The notes beneath the pieces are model-generated. The model was not told the origin of the DNA. It did not search any database and worked only from the letters and a program-made list of their open reading frames with translations. From NCBI GenBank assembly GCA_024102665.1, contig JAGFJP010000003.1:1-64000 (forward strand): DNA of 64,000 nt. The letters run 5' to 3'. This document shows, in pieces, positions 13,228 to 22,027 of this stretch. The translations under genes were made by a program, and so were the position numbers. Positions within the stretch are counted from its first letter, which is position 1. The number at the start of each line of letters is the position of its first letter. The DNA comes from Thiogranum sp. GTDB taxonomy: Bacteria; Pseudomonadota; Gammaproteobacteria; DSM-19610.

Positions 13228-14451
13228 GTGCCGCCTGTTGACGAATTTCCCAGAATCAAACGCCTGCCGCCGTATGTCTTCAATATAGTCAATGAGTTGA
13301 AGGCAGCGGCGCGCGCGCGCGGCGAAGATATCATTGACTTCGGTATGGGAAATCCCGATCGACCGACGCCGAAGCACATTGTGGACAAGCTGGTTGAAGC
13401 CGCACAGCGCAACGATACGCATCGCTATTCGATGTCGCGCGGCATCCCGCGCCTGCGCAAGGCGATCTGCGGCTGGTACAAGCGCAAGTACGACGTCGAC
13501 CTGGATCCCGAGACCCAGGCGATCGTTACCATCGGCTCCAAGGAAGGGCTTGCGCATCTGGCGCTGGCCACGGTGGGGCCGGGCGATGCCGTGCTGGTGC
13601 CGAATCCCGCTTATCCGATTCATCCCTACGGTTTCGTTATCGCCGGCGCGGACATTCGCCACGTACCGCTGACCGGCGACGAAGACGCGTTCTTCGAGGA
13701 ACTGGAAAAGGCCATCAAGGATTCCTGGCCGAAGCCCAAGATGCTGGTGCTCAATTTTCCGGGCAATCCAACATCGCAATGCGTCGAGCTGGAGTTTTTC
13801 GAACGCGTGGTGGCGATCGCCACGGAACATGATATCTGGGTGGTGCACGATCTTGCCTATGGCGAACTTGCGTTCGATGGCTACAAGGCGCCTTCCATTC
13901 TGCAGGTGCCCGGCGCGGACAGGATCGCCGTGGAGTTCTATTCGCTTTCCAAGACCTATAACATGCCGGGCTGGCGCGTCGGTTTCATGTGCGGCAACAA
14001 GACGCTGGTCGCGGCGCTGACGCGCATGAAATCCTATCTCGACTACGGCATGTTCACGCCTATCCAGGTGGCGGCAATCGCCGCGCTGGAAGGACCGCAG
14101 GATTGCGTTGCGGAGATCGCCGATACCTATCGCCGTCGCCGCGATGTGCTGTGCGACGGCCTTAACAGCATCGGCTGGAAAGTCGAGAAACCCCGGGCCA
14201 CCATGTTTGTCTGGGCGCCGATCCCGGAACGCTACCGCGAGCTGGGATCGCTGGAGTTCACCAAGAAGTTGCTGCACGAAGCCAAGGTGGCGGTGTCGCC
14301 GGGCATCGGTTTCGGTGAATACGGTGATGCATTCGTGCGTTTCGGACTGATCGAAAACGAACACCGGACCCGCCAGGCAGTGCGAGGCATCCGGGATATG
14401 TTCCGTTATGATCAAAAACAACGCGCCGCGGCGGTAGAGGGGGGAGCTTGA
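13228..14451 (+). CDS. alaC: AlaC-type alanine (glutamate-pyruvate) aminotransferase
   Basis: Class I/II PLP-dependent aminotransferase of 407 residues, most like AlaC, which makes alanine from pyruvate and glutamate. Recognisable segments are [53 protein letters not shown] and the PLP-lysine motif [15 protein letters not shown] with Lys242. The Arg that binds the substrate carboxylate is in the C-terminal [20 protein letters not shown]. The start is a GTG. The stop overlaps the TTG start of hom; alaC-hom-thrC is a common proteobacterial cluster. Confidence 0.93.
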   Translation: MPPVDEFPRIKRLPPYVFNIVNELKAAARARGEDIIDFGMGNPDRPTPKHIVDKLVEAAQRNDTHRYSMSRGIPRLRKAICGWYKRKYDVDLDPETQAIVTIGSKEGLAHLALATVGPGDAVLVPNPAYPIHPYGFVIAGADIRHVPLTGDEDAFFEELEKAIKDSWPKPKMLVLNFPGNPTSQCVELEFFERVVAIATEHDIWVVHDLAYGELAFDGYKAPSILQVPGADRIAVEFYSLSKTYNMPGWRVGFMCGNKTLVAALTRMKSYLDYGMFTPIQVAAIAALEGPQDCVAEIADTYRRRRDVLCDGLNSIGWKVEKPRATMFVWAPIPERYRELGSLEFTKKLLHEAKVAVSPGIGFGEYGDAFVRFGLIENEHRTRQAVRGIRDMFRYDQKQRAAAVEGGA

Positions 14452-15764
14452 ATCCGGTAAGAGTAGGTTTGCTTGGTCTCGGCACGGTCGGTGGCGGCAC
14501 TTTCAATGTGCTGCGCCGCAATGCCCAGGAAATCGCGCGGCGCGCGGGGCGCGGCATCGAGATCACCTATGCCGCCGCGCGCGAATACGACCCGGCGCGG
14601 CTGCCGGGCATCGAATCCGTCAAGGTGACAGACGACGCTTTTGCGGTGGTGGACGATCCGGACATTGATATCGTCGTCGAACTGATCGGCGGCTATGAAC
14701 CGGCGCGCGAACTGGTGTTGAAGGCCATCGCCAACGGCAAGCACGTGGTGACGGCCAACAAGGCGCTGATCGCACTGCACGGCAATGAAATTTTCAGCGC
14801 GGCGCAGCAGCGCGGCGTGATGGTGGCGTTCGAAGCGGCGGTGGCCGGCGGTATTCCCATTATCAAGGCGGTGCGCGAAGGACTCGCCGGCAACCAGATC
14901 GAATGGATCGCAGGGATCATCAACGGCACCGGCAATTTCATCCTCACCGAGATGCGCGACAAGGGCCGCGATTTTGCCGACGTGCTTGCTGAAGCCCAGC
15001 AGCTCGGCTATGCCGAGGCCGATCCGACATTCGATGTCGAAGGAATCGATGCCGCGCACAAGCTGACGATTCTCGCGTCCATTGCCTTCGGTATTCCCCT
15101 GCAATTCGACAAGGTCTATACCGAGGGCATCAGCTACATTACGCGCGAAGACGTCAGCTACGCCGAACAGCTCGGCTATCGCATCAAGCACCTCGGCGTG
15201 GCGCGGCGCACCGCCGCGGGCGTGGAGCTGCGCGTGCATCCGACGCTGATTCCGGACCGCAGGCTGATCGCCAATGTCGACGGCGTCATGAACGCGGTAC
15301 TGGTGAAAGCCGATGCCGTGGGGCCGACCCTGTATTACGGAGCCGGCGCCGGCGCCGAACCGACCGCCTCCGCGGTGGTCGCCGACCTGGTCGACGTGAC
15401 GCGCACCCTGACCGCCGATCCCGAGAACCGTGTGCCGCACCTGGCATTTCAGCCCGATGCCCTGTCAGATCTGAAAATACTGCCGGTCGAGGACATCGAG
15501 ACTGCCTATTACCTGCGCATGTGCGCGTCGGACCGCCCGGGTGTGCTCGCCGATATCACCCGTATTCTCGGCGATCGCGGCATCAGCATCGAGGCGGTGC
15601 TGCAGAAGGAGCCACCCGAAGGCGAGCAACAGGTGCCGATTATCATGCTCACGCGCGTGGTGCGTGAAAAACAGATGCAGGAAGCCATCGAACAGATCGA
15701 AGCGCTGCAGTCTGTCGAGGGCAAAGTCACCCGCATCCGCCTGGAACATCTCAAGAGCAGCTGA
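14448..15764 (+). CDS. hom: Homoserine dehydrogenase
   Basis: Reduces aspartate semialdehyde to homoserine, the branch point to threonine and methionine. The product is 438 residues, the monofunctional type. The N-terminal Rossmann motif is [14 protein letters not shown]. The catalytic region has [21 protein letters not shown] and the [17 protein letters not shown] segment with the catalytic Asp/Lys. A C-terminal ACT domain ([29 protein letters not shown]) suggests threonine feedback. Initiation is on TTG at 14448 within TTGA, behind a GAGGGGGGAG ribosome-binding sequence. Confidence 0.96.
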   Translation: MNPVRVGLLGLGTVGGGTFNVLRRNAQEIARRAGRGIEITYAAAREYDPARLPGIESVKVTDDAFAVVDDPDIDIVVELIGGYEPARELVLKAIANGKHVVTANKALIALHGNEIFSAAQQRGVMVAFEAAVAGGIPIIKAVREGLAGNQIEWIAGIINGTGNFILTEMRDKGRDFADVLAEAQQLGYAEADPTFDVEGIDAAHKLTILASIAFGIPLQFDKVYTEGISYITREDVSYAEQLGYRIKHLGVARRTAAGVELRVHPTLIPDRRLIANVDGVMNAVLVKADAVGPTLYYGAGAGAEPTASAVVADLVDVTRTLTADPENRVPHLAFQPDALSDLKILPVEDIETAYYLRMCASDRPGVLADITRILGDRGISIEAVLQKEPPEGEQQVPIIMLTRVVREKQMQEAIEQIEALQSVEGKVTRIRLEHLKSS

Positions 15765-15765
15765 C

Positions 15766-15786
15766 GCGGCGTTGCGCCAACGCCGC
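15766..15786 (+). other. Perfect hairpin between hom and thrC
   Basis: GCGGCGTTG (15766-15774) and CAACGCCGC (15778-15786) form a 9-bp perfect stem with a 3-base loop, two bases after the hom stop. No U-tract follows, so it is not a classic terminator. It could stabilise an upstream mRNA end or reduce read-through into thrC. Confidence 0.4.
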
Positions 15787-15833
15787 CGCATGCCTGAACA
15801 ACATACATAACGCTGTTATAGAAGGTAACCAAC

Positions 15834-16976
15834 ATGCCGTTTCGTCCACGTTATACCGGCCTGATCGACAAATACCGGGACCGTCTGCCGATTCACGACG
15901 ATACCCGCATCATCAGCCTGGGCGAGGGCAATACGCCGCTCATCCGGCTCAACAACATCCCGCGCGAAATCGGCAAGGAAGTCGACATCTACGTCAAGTA
16001 TGAAGGCTTGAATCCCACCGGGTCGTTCAAGGACCGCGGCATGACCATGGCGGTGACCAAGGCGGTGGAAGAGGGTAGCCGCGCGGTGATCTGCGCATCC
16101 ACGGGCAACACCTCGGCATCGGCCGCGGCCTACGCGGCGCGCGCCGGCATCACCGCTTTCGTGCTGATCCCCGAAGGCAAGATCGCGCTGGGCAAGCTGG
16201 CTCAGGCCATGATCCACGGCGCGGTGGTATTGCAGATCCGCGGCAACTTCGACGAAGGCATGCAACTGGTCAAGGACGTGGCAAAGGAAGCGCCGGTGAC
16301 CATTGTCAATTCCATTAACCCGTTCCGCCTGCAGGGACAGAAAACCGCGGCTTTCGAAATTATCGAGGAACTGGGACGGGCGCCCGACTATCACTGTCTG
16401 CCGGTCGGCAACGCCGGCAACATCACGGCGCACTGGATCGGTTATTGCGAGTATTCCTCTGCGTCCGGCGATCAGGTGACCGCGGCCTGCTCATTCTGCA
16501 AGGGCCACTGCATGTACGCGGGCGGCGCGATTGTCGGCAACCGTCCGAAAATGGTCGGTTACCAGGCCAGCGGCGCGGCGCCTTTCATGCGCGGCAAAAT
16601 GGTGGACAACCCGGAAACGGTGGCGACGGCGATCCGCATCGGGCATCCGCAATCCTGGGAGCATGCCTGGAAGGTCAAGGAGGAATCAGGCGGCTGGTTC
16701 GACGAATGCAGCGACGAGGAAATCCTCGCCGCGCAGAAGCTGTTGACCGAGAAAGAAGGCATATTCTGCGAGCCGGCGTCGGCAACGTCGCTGGCCGGCG
16801 CATTGCGCGATGTCAGCACCGGCAAGATCCCCGAGGGCAGCTCCATTGTCTGTACGCTGACCGGCCACGGACTCAAGGATCCCGACACCGCCATCAGCCA
16901 GTGCACCAAGGGTGTCATGACGGTCGATGCAAAGCTTGACCCGGTGCGCGAAGCGATCCTGGGGAATCTGAGCTGA
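15834..16976 (+). CDS. thrC: Threonine synthase
   Basis: PLP enzyme converting O-phosphohomoserine to threonine. The product is 380 residues, of the shorter class found in many Proteobacteria. The PLP lysine is Lys66 in NPTGSFKDRGM, the phosphate-binding loop is CASTGNTSASAAAYAARAG, and PVGNAGNITAHWIGY is intact. The C-terminal half carries an unusual Cys-containing stretch, AACSFCKGHCMYAGGAIVG at about residues 218-236, with three closely spaced cysteines (CSFCKGHC). Its stop lies in the CTGA that appears to start the next gene. Confidence 0.95.
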   Translation: MPFRPRYTGLIDKYRDRLPIHDDTRIISLGEGNTPLIRLNNIPREIGKEVDIYVKYEGLNPTGSFKDRGMTMAVTKAVEEGSRAVICASTGNTSASAAAYAARAGITAFVLIPEGKIALGKLAQAMIHGAVVLQIRGNFDEGMQLVKDVAKEAPVTIVNSINPFRLQGQKTAAFEIIEELGRAPDYHCLPVGNAGNITAHWIGYCEYSSASGDQVTAACSFCKGHCMYAGGAIVGNRPKMVGYQASGAAPFMRGKMVDNPETVATAIRIGHPQSWEHAWKVKEESGGWFDECSDEEILAAQKLLTEKEGIFCEPASATSLAGALRDVSTGKIPEGSSIVCTLTGHGLKDPDTAISQCTKGVMTVDAKLDPVREAILGNLS

Positions 16977-18013
16977 CGGTATCGCTCTGCCTGCTGATAC
17001 CCGGCCTGGCGGCAGCATTTCCGGGGCTTGCCCCGGATGCCGCAATCCCCGCACCCGGCCTGTCGCGGCTGTTGAGCCGCGGCACGCGGCGGTCTTTCCC
17101 GGCCGGCCTGGCCGAGCATGCGGCGCTGTCGCTTTTCAATGTCGGTGCCGCTGCGGCGGATCTTCCGGTCGCGCCGCTGCGTTACCTGGGCGAATTCGCG
17201 CGCAAGCCTGCCGGCTGGTGCCTGAATGCCGATCCCGTGCATCTGCGCGCCGACACACACGGTTTGATTTTGTTCGATGCCGCTGCGCTGGCGATCACCG
17301 ATGCGGAACGCGATGCGCTGGCGACGACGCTGGCACCGTACTTCGAGGAATACGGCTGCAGCCTGGAAACCGGCTCCGCGCAACACTGGTATCTGACCGC
17401 ACAGGCTGCTGAGGAACTTGTCACCACGCCCCTGGCGCAGGTCGTCGGCCAAAGCGTGGACCGCTATCTGCCGCGCGGCCGTAACGCAGCGGACTGGCTG
17501 CGCCGCAGCAACGAAATCCAGATGCTGCTGCATGCGCATCCGGTGAACCAGCAACGCGCGGCGAAGGGGTCGCCGGCCATCAACAGCGTCTGGTTGTGGG
17601 GCGGCGGCCTTCTGCCTGCGCGCGGTGCCGCAGGATTTACGCGAATCTGCAGCGGCGATCCCTTTATCAAGGGTCTGGCCCGTCTGCATGAAACCGAGTG
17701 TGTCCCCCTGCCGGCCGACCTGCAGGAACTGGGTGCAGCGTTACAGCCCGGCGATGCCGTGCTGGTCACGCTCGACGAGACCCTGCGACCCGCGCTTTAC
17801 AGTGATGCGGCGGCGTGGAATGAAGCCATCGAAAACGCCGAGCGCAACTGGTTCGCGCCCGCGCTGGAGGCCTTGTCGCGACGCCGCATAACACACCTCG
17901 AGTTGCTGCCGCTGGACGGTTACCGCTATCGTGTCCGCGCCGGTGATTTGTGGCGGCTGTGGCGCCGCCTGCGGTCATACCGCGATATCCTGATACCAAC
18001 GGTGAGCGTTTGA
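16973..18013 (+). CDS. RpfE-like phosphoglycerate-mutase-fold protein, apparent CTG start
   Basis: Belongs to the alkaline-phosphatase-fold, cofactor-independent phosphoglycerate-mutase-like family that includes Xanthomonas RpfE. Hallmarks are LCLLIPGLAAAFPGLAP at the N-terminus, PVHLRADTHGLIL near residue 85, and NEIQMLLHAHPVNQQRA plus INSVWLWGGG in the middle. The conserved LIPGL segment lies upstream of the first ATG/GTG/TTG-type start in the frame, a TTG at 17072. An in-frame stop at 16937-16939 limits the extension. The only start-like codon giving the full N-terminus in a coupled position is CTG at 16973, inside CTGA with the thrC stop and eight bases after GGGG. Using 17072 would remove the first strand. 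Function is unknown; recJ follows in a TTGA overlap. Confidence 0.72.
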   Translation: MTVSLCLLIPGLAAAFPGLAPDAAIPAPGLSRLLSRGTRRSFPAGLAEHAALSLFNVGAAAADLPVAPLRYLGEFARKPAGWCLNADPVHLRADTHGLILFDAAALAITDAERDALATTLAPYFEEYGCSLETGSAQHWYLTAQAAEELVTTPLAQVVGQSVDRYLPRGRNAADWLRRSNEIQMLLHAHPVNQQRAAKGSPAINSVWLWGGGLLPARGAAGFTRICSGDPFIKGLARLHETECVPLPADLQELGAALQPGDAVLVTLDETLRPALYSDAAAWNEAIENAERNWFAPALEALSRRRITHLELLPLDGYRYRVRAGDLWRLWRRLRSYRDILIPTVSV

Positions 18014-19743
18014 AAATCCTGCGTCAACGTACCCTGCCGGGCGCTTTCCCGGAGACGCTGCCCGACAACCTGCACCCGGTGCTGAAACGCGTGTACGCGG
18101 CGCGTTGCGTCGACGCCCCCGATACGCTGAACACCACGCTGGCAAAGCTGCATGCGCCGGACCTGCTGCGGGGCATGGCGCAGGCGGTGGAACTGCTGGA
18201 GCATGCCCTGAGCGAACAGCAGGCGATACTCGTTGTCGGCGATTTCGACGCCGACGGCGCGACCAGCAGTGCATTAATGGTATCGGCGTTGCGCGCCATG
18301 GGAGCTGCGCGCGTCGACTACCTGGTTCCCAACCGCTTCGAGTTCGGTTACGGACTGACGCCGGAGATTGTCGCGGTCGCAGCCGCCAGACAGCCACAGC
18401 CGCAACTGATCGTCACCGTCGACAACGGTATCTCCAGCGTGGAGGGCGTGGCGGCGGCCCGCGCGCTGGGCATGCGCGTGCTGATCACGGATCACCATCT
18501 GCCGGGGCCGGTGCTGCCGCAGGCCGATGCCATCGTCAATCCCAACCAACACCATGACGCTTTTCCGAGCAAGTGCCTGGCAGGTGTCGGCGTGGCGTTT
18601 TACCTGTTGATGGCGCTGCGCAGCCGGTTGCGCGACAAGGGCTGGTTCAACTCGCGCGGCGCGGAACCCAACCTGGCCGATTACCTCGACTTGGTGGCGC
18701 TCGGGACCGTTGCCGACCTGGTGCCGCTCGACGCCAATAACCGGGTACTGGTGCAGCAGGGCCTGCAGCGTATCCGCGCCGGACGTTGCCGCCCCGGAAT
18801 CCGCGCCCTGCTGGAAGTGGCGGGCAGAAACACGGCACGCGTGGTGGCATCTGATTTCGGATTCGCGGTCGGTCCGCGCCTGAACGCGGCGGGACGCCTG
18901 GACGACATGTCGCTGGGGATCGAGTGCCTGCTGTCCGAAACCGTCGAAGCGGCCGTGCACTGCGCGGCACAGCTCGACGCGCTGAACCGCGAGCGCCGCG
19001 AAATCGAGGCGGACATGAAAGCCTCAGCCCTGGACCATGTGCAGGCGATGGAATTCGACGCGCAACCGCCGCACGGATTCTGCCTGTATGACGCCGCCTG
19101 GCACCAGGGCGTGATCGGTATTCTGGCATCACGCATCAAAGAACAGTTTCATCGTCCGGTGATCGCATTTGCCGATGCCGGCGACGGGCAGCTCAAAGGT
19201 TCCGCGCGATCGATTCCCGGGCTGCATATACGTGACACCCTGGATGCCATCGCCTCGCGCAATCCGGGACTGCTGCAGAAATTCGGCGGTCACGCCATGG
19301 CGGCGGGCCTGTCGCTGCGGGCACGGGATCTGCCGCGTTTCCGCGCAGCGTTTCTCGGTGAACTGCAGCAACGCCTCGACGCAGAGCAACTGACGGGGGT
19401 GCTGGAGTCGGACGGTGAACTGCGGGCCGATGAGCTGTGTCTGGAGCTGTCGGAGTTGCTGCGCTTTGCCGGTCCGTGGGGACAGGGTTTTCCGGAACCG
19501 CTTTTCGAAGGCGTGTTCAGCGTCGTAAGCCAGCGGGTGGTCGGAGAGCGCCATTTGAAACTGGCGCTCAGACCACAGGGTCAGCAACGGGTACTGGATG
19601 CTATTGCGTTCGGTCAGGCAGAGGAACACTGCCTGCAGATCGGGCAGCTGGTGCGCGTCGCGTATCGGCTGGACAGCAATGAATACCGTGGTGTGCTGAA
19701 TCTGCAGCTGCTGGTGGAAATGATCGATACGCAGCCGGAGTGA
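18010..19743 (+). CDS. recJ: Single-stranded-DNA-specific exonuclease RecJ
   Basis: 5'-3' exonuclease on single-stranded DNA, acting in RecF-pathway recombination and mismatch repair. From the TTG at 18010 the product is 577 residues. DHH-family metal motifs are present: VVGDFDADGATSSALM, VDNGISS, ITDHHLPG with the DHH triad, and VALGTVADLVPL. The DHHA1 region has GVIGILASRIKEQFHRPVIAF and KFGGHAMAAGLSL. The frame extends upstream without a family-like N-terminus, and the TTG overlaps the preceding stop as TTGA, so that start is preferred. Confidence 0.94.
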   Translation: MKILRQRTLPGAFPETLPDNLHPVLKRVYAARCVDAPDTLNTTLAKLHAPDLLRGMAQAVELLEHALSEQQAILVVGDFDADGATSSALMVSALRAMGAARVDYLVPNRFEFGYGLTPEIVAVAAARQPQPQLIVTVDNGISSVEGVAAARALGMRVLITDHHLPGPVLPQADAIVNPNQHHDAFPSKCLAGVGVAFYLLMALRSRLRDKGWFNSRGAEPNLADYLDLVALGTVADLVPLDANNRVLVQQGLQRIRAGRCRPGIRALLEVAGRNTARVVASDFGFAVGPRLNAAGRLDDMSLGIECLLSETVEAAVHCAAQLDALNRERREIEADMKASALDHVQAMEFDAQPPHGFCLYDAAWHQGVIGILASRIKEQFHRPVIAFADAGDGQLKGSARSIPGLHIRDTLDAIASRNPGLLQKFGGHAMAAGLSLRARDLPRFRAAFLGELQQRLDAEQLTGVLESDGELRADELCLELSELLRFAGPWGQGFPEPLFEGVFSVVSQRVVGERHLKLALRPQGQQRVLDAIAFGQAEEHCLQIGQLVRVAYRLDSNEYRGVLNLQLLVEMIDTQPE

Positions 19744-19746
19744 GAA

Positions 19747-19778
19747 GAGACTGTCGCTGTGCGCACGGCGACAGTCTC
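19747..19778. terminator. Strong hairpin between convergent recJ and the PEP-CTERM-like gene
   Basis: GAGACTGTCGC (19747-19757) pairs perfectly with GCGACAGTCTC (19768-19778), and the intervening GTGCGCAC can extend the stem. There is no U-tract on either strand, so it is only terminator-like. Its place between two convergent stop codons supports a bidirectional terminator. Confidence 0.5.
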
Positions 19779-19786
19779 ACTGAGAA

Positions 19787-20122
19787 TCACTGGGAACGGC
19801 GGCGCGCGACGGTTGCCAGTCCGATGATACCCGCGCCCAGAACCCAGAGCAGGCTGGGTGCAGGACGTGCCTGGTGTGCAGCGACACCGTTCGCGCTTTC
19901 AGTCACCACTGCCGAGTTGCCCTGGATGAAGGTATTGAATCTCTTGTCGCCACCGACACTGAGCTCATCCCACACGACCGCAAGAGGAGCGGAGGCGGCA
20001 GGCGTCAGCGCCGATTCGGCGCCCGGCGTCGCTACGTTGCTGGCGGCGTGCGCAACACCCGTAGCCAGTATCGCTGCAATGGCTAGGCTGTAGCGGGGGA
20101 TGCGCCTGTTTACCCGATTCAT
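19787..20122 (-). CDS. Small exported protein with PEP-CTERM-like sorting tail
   Basis: A 111-residue protein with an N-terminal signal peptide (about residues 1-26, basic then hydrophobic, ending in VAHA) and a tripartite C-terminus. The tail has a Pro motif PAPS at 87-90, a hydrophobic helix LLWVLGAGIIGLATVA and a final basic RRR. That layout matches PEP-CTERM-type signals cut by exosortase in biofilm-forming Gram-negatives, although the motif is PAP and not PEP. The 60-residue core has no recognised fold. No exosortase gene is visible here. AGGAG six bases before the ATG supports the start. Confidence 0.68.
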   Translation of the reverse strand: MNRVNRRIPRYSLAIAAILATGVAHAASNVATPGAESALTPAASAPLAVVWDELSVGGDKRFNTFIQGNSAVVTESANGVAAHQARPAPSLLWVLGAGIIGLATVARRRSQ

Positions 20123-20606
20123 GACTGGCTCCTGTTGCCTGGTTTTAACTGGATACGTTCAGCCAGCTCCCGCACCACGCGGGTTTTGTCGCTGCCGTAT
20201 CTTCTTGCGTCCCTGTCGAAATCCCGGGGTGCGGGGTGATTCTAGCTTACATTAGAAAGAACTAATATATCTGTGTACTGATATAGCAATTACGGGGCCA
20301 GATCGCGTAACATGCTGATATTCAAATTAACAAATTTTCAGTAGGAGTGGATCCCGGGCGTGGGGGGAGATGGAATGTAATTTGTCTCGACACAGCATTT
20401 GCGGCATTTTCTCGCTATTGAAATGCAACGATATGATTATATAGGCAAACTAATGCGGGTTGACTCGAATCCGACTCGTGATCGATTAATGTCGATATAC
20501 TTGCGATTTGCATCGATAACGGATTTATCATTCGATATTTCAGTTGGTTGTGAGGTATCAATTAATCGTGGTGCTGTCAAATCGCTCGACAGTGAGAAAA
20601 CATCAG
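20123..20606. other. Long non-coding gap, AT-rich in its right-hand part
   Basis: The largest gene-free stretch in the window. The left part (20123-20240) is GC-rich and forms the 5' leader of the reverse PEP-CTERM-like gene. On that strand it contains GGGACGCAA (20213-20205) and a CCCGC/GCGGG hairpin. From about 20240 to 20600 the sequence is much richer in A and T than the rest of the window, with short related runs such as ATCGATTAAT and ATCAATTAAT. An open frame at 20399-20614 has no ribosome-binding site and no recognisable product, so it is not called as a gene. No tRNA or mobile-element end is seen. Confidence 0.6.
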
Positions 20607-20852
20607 GTGGCTGATCGCGAGTTCGTCGTCCGACTCAACATCACCGCCTCGTCTTATGAGCGTCTGTATCGTGGCGACGCCCGCACCGTGATCACCCGGG
20701 ACGCAGAGGGGCGGCGCGTCAGCTTTCCGGCCGACGCGTTGCGGCGGTTCGTAACACGCGAGGGAATCAGCGGCGTTTTTGTCATTCGCGTCGACGCGGA
20801 CAACAGGCTGGTCGAGATCCGGCGCAGCGAGCTTTACCAAGACGATCAGTGA
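20607..20852 (+). CDS. DUF2835 family protein
   Basis: Small soluble protein of 81 residues matching the DUF2835 pattern: FVVRLNITASSYERLYRGDARTVITR, then GRRVSFPADALRRFVTREGISGVFVIRVD, then a short C-terminus. DUF2835 proteins are found mainly in gammaproteobacteria and have no established function. The GTG at 20607 is preferred because it starts just before the conserved core; a GTG at 20592 is an in-frame alternative. It lies 59 bases upstream of prfB in the same direction. Confidence 0.77.
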   Translation: MADREFVVRLNITASSYERLYRGDARTVITRDAEGRRVSFPADALRRFVTREGISGVFVIRVDADNRLVEIRRSELYQDDQ

Positions 20853-20911
20853 CGAAGCGGGTATGATTTGCGTTTTTGGCTGCCAGGCGTGGCCAGTGGT
20901 GGAGAGCAATC

Positions 20912-22007
20912 TTGGAAGTCAATCCGGTACTGAACCAGATCAAGGACCTGAAAGGGCGCTCCGAGTCCCTTAGGAGGTACCTTTGACTACGATAACAAGC
21001 GCGAACGGTTGATCGAAGTCTGCCGCGAACTCGAAGTCCCCGATGTCTGGAACGACCCCGAACGGGCGCAGGCGCTCGGCAAAGAGCGTGCGCGGCTGGA
21101 AGAGGTCGTTGAAACGCTGGCCGATATGCAGAGCGGGTTGCAGGATGCCGCCGACCTGCTGGATCTTGCGGCCGAGGAAAATGACCAGGACGCCTTCGAT
21201 TCCGTTGTCGCCGATGTGCGGCAAATGGAAACCCGGGTCGCGGAACTGGAATTCCGGCGCATGTTCTCCGGCGAAATGGATTCCGCCAATGCGTTTCTCG
21301 ATGTCCAGGCCGGTTCCGGCGGCACTGAAGCCCAGGACTGGGCCAACATGCTGCTGCGCATGTATCTGCGCTGGGCGGAACGCCACGAATTCACGGCCGA
21401 GATCATCGAGCTGTCGGCCGGCGAAGTGGCCGGGATCAAGAGCGCCACTGTGAAGATCGACGGCGACTATGCGTTCGGCTGGTTGCGCACCGAAACCGGC
21501 GTGCACCGACTGGTGCGCAAATCGCCTTTCGACTCGGGCAACCGCAGACATACCTCGTTCGCCTCGGTGTTCGTTTCACCGGAAGTCGACGACGATTTCG
21601 AAATCGAAATCAACCCGGCGGATCTGCGCACTGACGTGTACCGCGCCAGCGGCGCCGGCGGTCAGCACGTCAACCGCACGGAATCAGCGGTGCGTATCAC
21701 CCACGAGCCGAGCGGGATCGTGGTGCAGTGCCAGAGCGATCGCTCGCAGCACAAGAATCGCGCTACCGCCATGAAACAGCTCAAGGCGAAACTGTACGAG
21801 CTGGAGATGCAGAAGCGCAATGCCGACCAGCAGCTGGTGGAAGACAGCAAGGCCGATATCGGCTGGGGCAGTCAGATTCGTTCCTACGTGCTGGATCAAT
21901 CCCGGATCAAGGACCTGCGCACCGGCGTGGAGACCGGCAACATCCAGGCCGTGCTGGATGGCGACCTGGATGATTTCATCGAGGCCAGCCTCAAAAGCGG
22001 CCTGTAA
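20912..22007 (+). CDS. prfB: Peptide chain release factor 2, with programmed +1 frameshift
   Basis: Class I release factor that recognises UAA and UGA. The first 24 codons start at TTG 20912, behind GGAGAG, and end MEV...SLRRYL at an in-frame TGA (20984-20986). Translation resumes in the +1 frame with GAC at 20985, giving 364 residues in total. The downstream part carries the GGQ catalytic loop in [19 protein letters not shown] and the RF2 tripeptide Ser-Pro-Phe in [20 protein letters not shown], which reads UGA. The shift site itself is described separately. lysS follows after 20 bases, as in many bacteria. Confidence 0.97.
20972..20987 (+). promoter_or_regulatory. prfB programmed +1 ribosomal frameshift site
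   Basis: AGGAGG at 20972-20977 acts as an internal Shine-Dalgarno element three bases ahead of the slippery CTT, which is followed by TGA and C (20981-20987). This is the canonical RF2 autoregulation site: scarce RF2 slows termination at UGA-C, and the ribosome shifts +1 to make full-length RF2. The element matches the well-known E. coli arrangement, with a slightly stronger AGGAGG. Confidence 0.95.
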
Positions 22008-22027
22008 TAATTTCAGAAGCGATAACC

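Noticed and set aside
20169-20187. Forward-strand terminator CCCGC-loop-GCGGG-TTTT
   Set aside because: No forward gene ends before it within reach; recJ ends 420 bases upstream and already has a hairpin. More likely part of the reverse leader.
20160-20230. Complete cyclic di-GMP-I riboswitch
   Set aside because: Only GGGACGCAA and a nearby hairpin match; the conserved second stem and its GGTAGC-type segment are absent, so it is listed only as a point to test.
20399-20614. 71-codon forward open frame in the AT-rich gap
   Set aside because: TTG start, no ribosome-binding site, overlaps the DUF2835 start, and matches nothing recognisable; AT-rich sequence gives random frames.
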